Below, in pieces: positions 31,947 through 38,185 of a DNA stretch of 38,185 bases. The position numbers and the translations under genes were made by a program. The DNA lies in NCBI GenBank assembly GCA_002333425.1, contig DDBL01000123.1:1-38185 (forward strand). The letters are read 5' to 3'. The first letter of the stretch is position 1, and every line of letters starts with the position of its first letter. The notes beneath the pieces were generated by a model that made no database searches, was not told where the DNA came from, and saw only the letters and a program-made list of their open reading frames with translations. Source of the DNA: Leptospiraceae bacterium UBA2033. GTDB lineage: Bacteria; Spirochaetota; Leptospiria; Leptospirales; Leptospiraceae.

Positions 31947-32678
31947 TCATCTTTTTTGGTATACGTATTTTCGTATATCGCGTACTACCCAAACCCAGAT
32001 TCCAACAAACATGGCAGTGGAAAGCCAATTACCAAAACGAGAACCAGGGAGTAAAAAGAAATCCACTACTCCATGTTGGAAAATGGCGAGTATGTAGCCA
32101 TAGAAAATTAAAAGTAGTTTTTCGCTAGTGTGGGTTTGTTCGTTACTTTTTAGAAGAAATAGCGCAAAACATAGATTAATCAATAGATGAATGTTGGATG
32201 AAAAAACTGTTCGTCCTATAAACATCTCCACGATTTTTGTAGAGTCCTTACTGATATAAACATAATTTTCAATGAATGCAAATCCAAAGGCAACAAATCC
32301 GCCAATTAATACAACATCTTTTGTCCAAGTTTTTAATGTGCGGTTAAAGGCAAATAGCAGTCCGAGAAGTAAAATAAATAATTCTTTAAAAGTTTCTTCC
32401 ATCATTCCAGCTTGTATAAAAGAAATATAAACCGTTTGGCTAAGTATTGTAACAGTTCGTTTTGGTTTAAAGTCTACATCGGGCCAAATGATTGGATGAA
32501 GGGAAAGAATTATTTTGGTGGAGAGAATTCCTAGACCCAAGGCAAGGATTGCGATTAGGAATTTACGTGCGTTAGCTCCAGGATGTAGTGCAAATAGAAA
32601 AAATGCCCATGGTAGAATAGAGCAAAATGCTAATAATACGCTCATGAAACTTAGATCAGATAAAAAATGTAAAACCAT
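31947..32678 (-). CDS. PrsW-type intramembrane protease
   Basis: Polytopic membrane protein of 243 residues with about seven helices. All four PrsW motifs are present: E94-E95-x-x-K98 (MEETFKE), F133-x3-E137-N138 (FAFIENYVY), R156 with H164 (RTVFSSNIH) and H202-x3-D206 (QHGVVDF). PrsW proteases are membrane glutamic-type enzymes that release regulators such as anti-sigma factors; no anti-sigma gene is visible here. I set the start at the ATG at 32678, just past the upstream stop and preceded by AGAGGAA; the frame is open 28 codons further upstream but that part overlaps the preceding gene. The target is unknown. Confidence 0.87.
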   Translation of the reverse strand: MVLHFLSDLSFMSVLLAFCSILPWAFFLFALHPGANARKFLIAILALGLGILSTKIILSLHPIIWPDVDFKPKRTVTILSQTVYISFIQAGMMEETFKELFILLLGLLFAFNRTLKTWTKDVVLIGGFVAFGFAFIENYVYISKDSTKIVEMFIGRTVFSSNIHLLINLCFALFLLKSNEQTHTSEKLLLIFYGYILAIFQHGVVDFFLLPGSRFGNWLSTAMFVGIWVWVVRDIRKYVYQKR

Positions 32679-32679
32679 A

Positions 32680-34575
32680 CTAAAATTCCTCTTCCATGAA
32701 ACGACCATCAAAATGTAAAACCATATCTTTTTGAAGTGGTGTAGGCATTGCATCCGGATCAATAGAACCGTTCCAGAAAAGCTCTGTTACCCGCACGTCC
32801 CCCTTCGTATTAGGTGGTGGCATAACAGGTGACATACTTTGGATTAATTCTAGAGTAAGGGCGTCTTGGTCAGGGTAGGCTGATCCTTCAACGAGGATAA
32901 CATCGATTATATCCCCTTCTGTTGTGATAGTATAAGCAACCACACAGGAATAAGGATGAGGAGCACGTTTCCAGTATTCCATAAAATTTTCAGGACCGCG
33001 CATTCTAGCAGAAATATAATTGGAGTAGGTGCGGGGTAACTTTTTGCCTTTGACACGTTTTACATATCCTTTGACTTTTCCCTCATCTTCTACTGGGTTG
33101 TTTGGGATTTTGATTCCATCTTTTTGACTTGGAGTTTCTGTTCCTGAAATTACGCCACCGTTTAAGTCTTTTACTTCATCGGGAATATCTGGATCAATAA
33201 AATAGTATTCCATTTTTTCCGGTTGGTAGTGATTTTTGGACATGTCTTGTTTTTTCTTAGAACTTTGTCTTTGAACGGTAATGGGAATGATGAAGATAAT
33301 GGCAAATAGAATTAAGTGAGCGAGTATACTCAAATAAACATTATTCGTAAATCCACTTTGTAAACCTCGTTCGGAAAATGGTTCCCCATCTTTTTTGATA
33401 GAACTACCAAGCATGATGTTGGCAACTAGGTATATACCACTCAGAATTGTAAATAGTCCTATCGCAAACACTGGATTATCCGCGTACTGCATAAATTCCT
33501 TGTCAGGGATCCCGGGTTTTAATCCAAATGAACTTAAAAACTTAATTCCAAAAATTGTATCTAGATAAAAAGCTAAACTCACAGCTAAGAAAAATAAAAC
33601 CAAAAGATAGGTAAATAGAATTGGAAATCCCTTCCAGTACCTTTGAAGATAGACATGCCCCCAGCCAGGAATTAGAAGTTCTCTTATACGTGCATATCTT
33701 TTTTTACTATGAAAAGGGTCTCCAAAAAAATTGGTAGTAGGATTACTTGCAAGTCTAGTGTGAATTTGTAAACTCAAATAGGGTCTGCGCAAACTAGAGA
33801 GTATCCCCTTTCGACCAAGTAAAGAACTCGCAGAAAGTAAAGTCATGAACCATAGATAAAGTGAGGACTCACCTCTAAACATTTGATCTGCCATACTCAG
33901 AGTTTCTTCGAGAGTATTCTCTTTAGTATTTAAGCTGATGAAAAAATAACTAAGACAAAAAAACCAGAAAATCGCAATGACCCATACAATCATTACGGAG
34001 ATAAAAGTTTTCGAGAAGGAATTTTGCTGTTTTGAAGATTCAGGTGGGATTACAATTTCTGGTGTAGAGTTGGAATTTGTGTTTTGTGAGAGAGTATGAT
34101 ACTGATAGTCTTCCCATTTTTTGATTGCATCGTCCTCTGACGGTTTTGTTTTTTTTAGGGGGCGAGTTGGTTTTTCGTTAAACAGATAAAGTTGCCCATT
34201 TTTACGAATTAAAAATCTGGCTTCTAAAAAAAGAAGGATAAGACCTACAAAAGCCCAGAATAAAATCATTACACCCAAATATTGATTTCGGAAGGCTTGT
34301 AGGAAAGCTTCTGTTTCAAAGCTATACATTCCATATAAATCCATAGGATATGTGACCAAGTTTACAAAAATTTGTAGTAAAAGGGACTGAAAAGCCGCCA
34401 CTCGAATTTTTGTATTTTGAGGGTATAAAACCAAAACGCCCATTGGGAAAAAAATACTCAAACCAATAAAAGGACTAGCCCAACATAAGAAGGATAATCC
34501 TGATATAACAAATTTTTGTAGGGAGTTTGGTTTGGTTTCTCTGGGTTCTGCTTCCAGAGGGAGAACATCTTGCAT
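32680..34575 (-). CDS. Large mosaic membrane protein with a TonB-C-like end
   Basis: Protein of 631 residues with three recognisable parts. (1) An N-terminal membrane block (about 22-135) resembling DUF4870-type helices. (2) A middle block with RELLIPGWGHVYLQRYWKGFPILFTYL (about 302-330), the wording of the DUF5683-type 'P-G-W-G-Q' membrane motif, plus three more helices. (3) A periplasmic C-terminus (from about 450) with YSCVVAYTITTEGDIIDV...EGSAYPDQDALTLELIQSMSPVMPPP, which follows the TonB C-terminal pattern. It may transmit force or contact an outer-membrane partner. The ATG at 34575 is 89 bases from the divergent glyS start, and PrsW follows at once, so this large gene leads the PrsW operon. 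Confidence 0.7.
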   Translation of the reverse strand: MQDVLPLEAEPRETKPNSLQKFVISGLSFLCWASPFIGLSIFFPMGVLVLYPQNTKIRVAAFQSLLLQIFVNLVTYPMDLYGMYSFETEAFLQAFRNQYLGVMILFWAFVGLILLFLEARFLIRKNGQLYLFNEKPTRPLKKTKPSEDDAIKKWEDYQYHTLSQNTNSNSTPEIVIPPESSKQQNSFSKTFISVMIVWVIAIFWFFCLSYFFISLNTKENTLEETLSMADQMFRGESSLYLWFMTLLSASSLLGRKGILSSLRRPYLSLQIHTRLASNPTTNFFGDPFHSKKRYARIRELLIPGWGHVYLQRYWKGFPILFTYLLVLFFLAVSLAFYLDTIFGIKFLSSFGLKPGIPDKEFMQYADNPVFAIGLFTILSGIYLVANIMLGSSIKKDGEPFSERGLQSGFTNNVYLSILAHLILFAIIFIIPITVQRQSSKKKQDMSKNHYQPEKMEYYFIDPDIPDEVKDLNGGVISGTETPSQKDGIKIPNNPVEDEGKVKGYVKRVKGKKLPRTYSNYISARMRGPENFMEYWKRAPHPYSCVVAYTITTEGDIIDVILVEGSAYPDQDALTLELIQSMSPVMPPPNTKGDVRVTELFWNGSIDPDAMPTPLQKDMVLHFDGRFMEEEF

Positions 34576-34664
34576 AATTAATTAATTTGACGTATGGCTT
34601 TCCACTTCAAGCGAAAAAGAAAAAACTTTATACTAGAATCGGTATAAAAAAGTATGTATTCGAT

Positions 34665-36056
34665 ATGGCAAAAGATAGAGAAGATTCATTAAAACAAATT
34701 GTAGCAGTTTCTAAAAGAAGAGGGTTTGTATTTCCAGGCTCTGACATTTACGGTGGTTTATCCAATACATTTGATTACGGTCCTTACGGGATTGAGGTAT
34801 TATATAATTTAAAGCGACTTTGGTGGGAATACTTTGTGCACAGAAGAGAAGATGTAGTTGGACTCGATTCCTCTATTCTACTTAATCCAACTGTCTGGGA
34901 AGCATCGGGACATGTGGGAAATTTTTCCGATCCACTGATGGATTGTAAGCAATGTAAGACTCGTATTCGAGTAGATCATTTCTTAGAAGAAAGAAAAGGG
35001 GACGGTTTCGCAAGTGGAAAGACCCTCAAGGATTTAACACAAGTTATCCTCGACGAAAAATACCCCTGTCCATCCTGCGGATCAGTAGGAACTTTTACAG
35101 AGCCAAGAAGTTTTAATTTGATGTTTAAAACTTCGCACGGGGCTTCAGAAGATAATTCAATGGACATCTACCTTCGTCCTGAAACTGCACAGGGAATTTT
35201 TATTAATTTTAAAAATATCTATACAGCGACTCGTAAAAAAGTTCCATTCGGTATTGCGCAAATCGGAAAATCTTTTCGTAACGAAATCATGGCAAGACAA
35301 TTCATCTTTAGAACAAGAGAGTTCGAACAAATGGAAATGGAATATTTCTGTGAGCCTGGAACACAAAGTGATTGGTTTACTTTTTGGGTAGACTACTGCA
35401 TGAAGTGGCTAACAGAGGTTATAGGTTTGAAAAAAGAAAACCTCCGTGTGCGTGAACACGCCAAAGAAGAGCTTTCTTTTTATAGCGATAGAACTGCTGA
35501 TATTGAATACAAATTTCCATTTGGTTGGGGAGAATTATGGGGAGTTGCCTCACGCACCGACTACGACTTAACCCAACATGAAAAATTTTCCGGAGTAGAT
35601 TTAAAATACCACGACCAAGTGGCTAACAAAAAGTATCTCCCTTATGTAGTCGAACCAGCACTTGGACTAAACCGCCTCTTTCTAGCTGTGATGAGTGACG
35701 CCTACGCAGAAGAAAAACTAGAAGGCGACGAAATGAGAACAGTGTTGCGTTTTCAGTCAAAAGTCGCGCCTGTAAAAGTAGCCATTTTCCCTCTCATGAA
35801 AAAAGACGGGCTAGACGTAAAAGCAAAAGAAATCTACCACTCTCTCATGAGCAATTGGTATGTAGACTACGACGACTCAGCGGCTATAGGCAAACGCTAT
35901 CGCCGCCACGACGAAATAGGAACTCCGTTCTGCATCACTGTAGACTATGATACTCTAAAGGATAACACTGTTACTCTCCGCGAACGCGACTCGATGAAAC
36001 AAGAACGTATTGCAATTGCGGATATTCCAAAGTATCTGCTCGATAGGATAAAGTAA
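34665..36056 (+). CDS. glyS: Glycine--tRNA ligase (alpha2 type)
   Basis: Class II aminoacyl-tRNA synthetase charging tRNA-Gly, 463 residues, of the single-chain dimeric type. It shows FDYGPYGIE near the start, a zinc ribbon (CKQCKTR...CPSCGS), RPETAQGIF, class II motif 2 FRNEIMARQFIFRTREFEQMEMEYF, the glycine-site region ELWGVASRTDYDL, motif 3 EPALGLNRLF, and the anticodon-binding domain at the C-terminus. I choose the ATG at 34665 (MAKDREDSLKQIV); the 26 extra codons upstream in frame are basic and not family-like. No strong Shine-Dalgarno is seen. A factor-independent terminator follows at 36107. Confidence 0.96.
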   Translation: MAKDREDSLKQIVAVSKRRGFVFPGSDIYGGLSNTFDYGPYGIEVLYNLKRLWWEYFVHRREDVVGLDSSILLNPTVWEASGHVGNFSDPLMDCKQCKTRIRVDHFLEERKGDGFASGKTLKDLTQVILDEKYPCPSCGSVGTFTEPRSFNLMFKTSHGASEDNSMDIYLRPETAQGIFINFKNIYTATRKKVPFGIAQIGKSFRNEIMARQFIFRTREFEQMEMEYFCEPGTQSDWFTFWVDYCMKWLTEVIGLKKENLRVREHAKEELSFYSDRTADIEYKFPFGWGELWGVASRTDYDLTQHEKFSGVDLKYHDQVANKKYLPYVVEPALGLNRLFLAVMSDAYAEEKLEGDEMRTVLRFQSKVAPVKVAIFPLMKKDGLDVKAKEIYHSLMSNWYVDYDDSAAIGKRYRRHDEIGTPFCITVDYDTLKDNTVTLRERDSMKQERIAIADIPKYLLDRIK

Positions 36057-36106
36057 TTTCATTGTTATGTGGGCTGAATAAAACGTAGGGGCTGAATAAA
36101 AAGTAC

Positions 36107-36132
36107 GGGTTGAATACATTCAACCCTTTTTT
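36107..36132 (+). terminator. Rho-independent terminator after glyS
   Basis: GGGTTGAAT, AC, ATTCAACCC followed by TTTTTT: a nine-base perfect stem with a tight loop and a clean U-tract, 50 bases after the glyS stop. Two imperfect copies of the stem's 5' arm (GGGCTGAATAAA) precede it at about 36071 and 36089. Confidence 0.88.
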
Positions 36133-36142
36133 GTAAAAGATT

Positions 36143-36154
36143 GCCACCGATGGA
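36143..36154. repeat. Family B repeat, single unit
   Basis: GCCACCGATGGA matches one unit of the CACCGATG repeats at 9625-9683 and 24941-24972. It is short enough to be coincidental, but like the others it lies between genes. Confidence 0.35.
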
Positions 36155-36224
36155 TTTTAGTCTAAAAACACACTCTCTTGTATTTTTAAGCAACTCTAAT
36201 GTTTAAAGAATACATTTTTTGTAT

Positions 36225-36252
36225 TTGACATGCATCTATGCATATATATGCT
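36225..36252 (+). promoter_or_regulatory. Second toxin-antitoxin promoter with palindromic operators
   Basis: TTGACA (36225-36230), a 16-base spacer, then TATGCT (36247-36252). Two palindromes occupy the spacer and -10: TGCAT-CT-ATGCA at 36231-36242 and the perfect GCATATATATGC at 36240-36251. As at the first toxin-antitoxin pair, the predicted transcription start coincides with the chosen antitoxin ATG (36259). Confidence 0.65.
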
Positions 36253-36258
36253 TATGAC

Positions 36259-36498
36259 ATGAGAACAACTATTGAAATACCCGAAAGACTTAGAAAACAA
36301 TGTATCCATTTGGCTTTAGAAAGAAACCTTAGCGGTTTTTCGGAAGTTGTTGTCGATGCACTCGAAACCTATTTCCGAGTTTCCGAAACTAAACGCAATA
36401 GTATTATTTTAGGGCTTCGAGGATCAATGACAAAGCAGGAGTCGAAAGCCTACCGATCTGAAATTCAAAAATCGAGGAAAAATTGGAAACAAAAGTAA
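36259..36498 (+). CDS. Type II antitoxin, ribbon-helix-helix
   Basis: Antitoxin of 79 residues. The N-terminal RHH fold reads RTTIEIPERLRKQCIHLALERNLSGFSEVVVDALETYF, and a basic tail (about 45-79) would bind the toxin. I chose the ATG at 36259 because the seven extra residues of the longer frame (from 36238) lie inside the promoter, and the RHH strand starts at RTTIEI. There is no Shine-Dalgarno; the mRNA may be leaderless. It overlaps the toxin gene by 16 bases. Confidence 0.8.
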   Translation: MRTTIEIPERLRKQCIHLALERNLSGFSEVVVDALETYFRVSETKRNSIILGLRGSMTKQESKAYRSEIQKSRKNWKQK

Positions 36499-36869
36499 TT
36501 TTAGATACTGGCGTTATTTTTGATTTTTTTGTAGATGGTGATTATGCGGATAATATAGAGAAGCTTCTGAAAGAAAAACGTGCTGTTTTATCTGCAATCA
36601 CTCTCTTTGAACTTTTTAATGGAGTTACAAATAAAAAACATATTGAAGATAGAAAAAACTTTGTTAGCCTTTGTGATGTGTATTCTTTAACTGCTGACAT
36701 TGCTTTACAAGCGTCGAATCTTTATACAAGCCTAAAAAAATCAGGGAAGACTATTCAAAATGAAGATATTCTTATTGCTGCTACAGCGATTTACTACAAT
36801 CTTCCAATTTTGACTGATAACCAAAAACATTTTTCTTTGGTCAAAAACATAAAATTAATTTCCAATTGA
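36483..36869 (+). CDS. Type II toxin, PIN-domain ribonuclease
   Basis: PIN nuclease of 128 residues. Active-site acids are Asp8 (VILDTGVIFDFF), Glu43 (TLFELFNGV), Asp95 (NEDILIAATA) and Asp112 (LTDNQKHF), so it should be active. The start is a TTG at 36483, with GAGGA six bases upstream, inside the antitoxin gene; no ATG lies near. It is only distantly similar to the VapC at 16490, so the two pairs are not a recent duplication. It ends 53 bases before a restriction-modification gene. Confidence 0.87.
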   Translation: METKVILDTGVIFDFFVDGDYADNIEKLLKEKRAVLSAITLFELFNGVTNKKHIEDRKNFVSLCDVYSLTADIALQASNLYTSLKKSGKTIQNEDILIAATAIYYNLPILTDNQKHFSLVKNIKLISN

Positions 36870-36909
36870 CTACAGTAGTGTAATTTGGGATATATACACG
36901 AGATTACAC
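36866..36909 (+). promoter_or_regulatory. Probable promoter with inverted repeat ahead of the restriction-modification gene
   Basis: TTGACT (36866-36871) overlaps the toxin stop; GATATA at 36889-36894 (17-base spacer) or TATATA at 36891 could be the -10. GTGTAAT (36878-36884) and ATTACAC (36903-36909) are exact reverse complements flanking the -10, an arrangement suited to a repressor. No controller-protein gene is visible. Confidence 0.4.
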
Positions 36910-36922
36910 GAAGGAATGTTTT

Positions 36923-38185
36923 ATGGGAATGTTTCAAAAGTCTGTTATAGACAAGTATCTTAAAGAAATAGATAAGAATTTAATTAAGAGTTCTTATGAA
37001 AGATTCAAAGCAGTTTTCTGTCATGCAGAAACTATTAAAAATATTGAAGCCTCAAAGGAAGAACAATACCAAGAAGGATTTCTAACTGCACTTTTTGTAA
37101 ATTGTCTAGGATACACAATTAATCCCAATCCTTTCTTTAATCTTACAACGGAATATAAAAATATTGCGGATAATCGTAAAGCAGACGGTGCAATCATTAA
37201 AGATGAAAAACCTATCGGAGTCATAGAATTAAAAGGAACTGATACTGTTGATCTGAAAAAAGTAGAGAAACAAGGTTTTGAATATCGTTATGCCCATCCG
37301 ACTTGTAAGTATGTAATCACTTCTAATTTTAGAGAATTACGCTTGTATGTCGATACTTCGGAAATCTATGAAGAGTTTACATTGTTTAACATGGAATATA
37401 CTGATTTTGAGAGATTGTATCTTTTACTCTCAAAGAATAACATTTACGATGATAAGCCGCTCAAAATAAAAAATGATTCAAAGTTAATAGAAGAAGATAT
37501 TTCCGACAAACTTTATAAAGACTATCATCGTTTTAAAATGAATATTTTTAATAGCATGGTAAAAAATAATCCATCTATTAACAAAGTGGAACTATTAAAA
37601 AAATCTCAAAAACTTTTAGATAGAATTCTTTTTATTTTCTTTGCTGAGGATAGAGGGCTTTTACCGCCAAATACAATATCTACTATTATAAGTGAAAATA
37701 AAGAGCAAGCAAATATTGGAAGAGAAGAACCGCTATACAATACTTATAAAATTTATTTTAGACATATCGACAAAGGAAATAGTAAACTAGGTATCTCTGA
37801 GTATAACGGTGGTTTGTTTGCACCAGATGAACTTTTGGATAATCTTATTATTGAAGACAGTGTCCTAAAAGAAGATGCACTCAAAATTTCAGCATACGAT
37901 TTTAGTTCAGATATTGATGTAAATATTTTAGGTCATATATTTGAAAATTCTTTGAATGACATTGATGAAATGCACGCAGAGGTAACAGGTGCAGAGTTTG
38001 ATAAATCCAAAACCAAACGTAAGAAAGACGGAGTATTTTATACACCAAGTTATATTACCAAATATATAGTTGAAAATACAATAGGTGTATTGTGTGAAGA
38101 AAAAAAGAAAGAATTGGGTTTAATAGATATTACCCTCGATACAAGCAAGGACTATAAACGACTTTCCAAAGACAAACAATCTCTT
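36923..38185 (+). CDS. Type IIG/Eco57I-like restriction-methyltransferase, N-terminal part (runs off the window)
   Basis: 421 codons without a stop to the window edge. The N-terminal domain has a PD-(D/E)xK-type nuclease site: Asp88 (RKADGAI) and E102-x-K104 (VIELKG). A helical spacer contains ILFIFFAEDRGLLPP, then GGLFAPDELLDN and ILGHIFENSLND, and at 370-375 GVFYTP, the sequence that opens the N6-adenine methyltransferase domain of Eco57I-like and related enzymes. The catalytic NPPY motif lies beyond the edge. It would cut foreign DNA while methylating the host's own sites. AAGGA eight bases upstream supports the ATG at 36923. A PIN toxin-antitoxin pair lies directly before it. Confidence 0.85.
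   Translation, partial: MGMFQKSVIDKYLKEIDKNLIKSSYERFKAVFCHAETIKNIEASKEEQYQEGFLTALFVNCLGYTINPNPFFNLTTEYKNIADNRKADGAIIKDEKPIGVIELKGTDTVDLKKVEKQGFEYRYAHPTCKYVITSNFRELRLYVDTSEIYEEFTLFNMEYTDFERLYLLLSKNNIYDDKPLKIKNDSKLIEEDISDKLYKDYHRFKMNIFNSMVKNNPSINKVELLKKSQKLLDRILFIFFAEDRGLLPPNTISTIISENKEQANIGREEPLYNTYKIYFRHIDKGNSKLGISEYNGGLFAPDELLDNLIIEDSVLKEDALKISAYDFSSDIDVNILGHIFENSLNDIDEMHAEVTGAEFDKSKTKRKKDGVFYTPSYITKYIVENTIGVLCEEKKKELGLIDITLDTSKDYKRLSKDKQSL

Noticed and set aside
34587..34664. N-terminal extension of glycyl-tRNA synthetase
   Set aside because: The 26 residues are Lys-rich and not family-like, and occupy the divergent promoter region; conserved sequence begins at 34665.
36231..36258. Antitoxin start at 36238
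   Set aside because: This ATG lies between the -35 and -10 boxes and inside the palindromes; the fold starts at the ATG at 36259.

Overview
The window is an AT-rich bacterial chromosome segment with dense, short-spaced operons. The best fit is a spirochaete of the order Leptospirales, probably an environmental Leptospiraceae relative. This rests on the hrcA-grpE-dnaK-dnaJ order behind a CIRCE operator, the many PAS histidine kinases, and a stub of the exported DUF1566-type protein ('WSDYQGKLSW') that is abundant in Leptospira. No rRNA or tRNA gene is visible, so the taxonomic call is an inference.

Layout. 1-1873: an ABC-2 exporter pair (minus strand), with perhaps the tail of a plus-strand gene at the very edge. 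1874-5285: a repeat element, then a coupled plus-strand trio: small Cys-rich protein, alpha/beta hydrolase, and a membrane-anchored beta-lactamase-fold protein that lacks the usual catalytic Ser-Lys and carries a GC-rich palindrome inside its coding sequence. 5292-9490: a phosphorelay of two PAS histidine kinases and a single-domain receiver. 9491-16239: repeats, promoter and CIRCE, then hrcA, grpE, dnaK, dnaJ, a Gfo/Idh/MocA sugar dehydrogenase and yqgE. 16249-17061: a VapBC-like toxin-antitoxin pair and the decayed 5' end of an exported-protein gene. 17114-19306: a His-rich 6-TM chemoreceptor behind a membrane-anchored redoxin.

19374-24911 is the most distinctive region. It is a compact minus-strand operon of FabG-like SDR, SCP2-type thiolase, DUF35 zinc-ribbon/OB protein, cytochrome P450 and lipoxygenase. 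Lipoxygenase makes fatty-acid hydroperoxides, P450s can rearrange or hydroxylate them, and the thiolase and SDR work on acyl-CoA or acyl-ACP chains. Together they look like an oxylipin-making or oxylipin-degrading pathway with the logic of plant jasmonate synthesis. This is the strongest candidate for an undescribed system here.

25046-36056: YdcF/DUF218 protein, alpha/beta hydrolase and adenosine deaminase (minus); DegT-type aminotransferase (plus); LPG-synthase-TM flippase-like protein, HIT protein, ROK kinase, a small unknown, a PrsW-type intramembrane protease and a large mosaic membrane protein (minus); then glycyl-tRNA synthetase (plus) with a clear terminator. 36225-38185: a second toxin-antitoxin pair and the first 421 codons of a large restriction-modification protein that runs off the window, suggesting a defence island.

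Two families of short dispersed repeats recur between genes. Family A has the core GCCACAGAGGCAC and is sometimes paired head-to-head as MITE-like fold-back elements. Family B has the core CACCGATG. One family A copy appears to supply the ribosome-binding site of the thiolase, and another splits hrcA from grpE.
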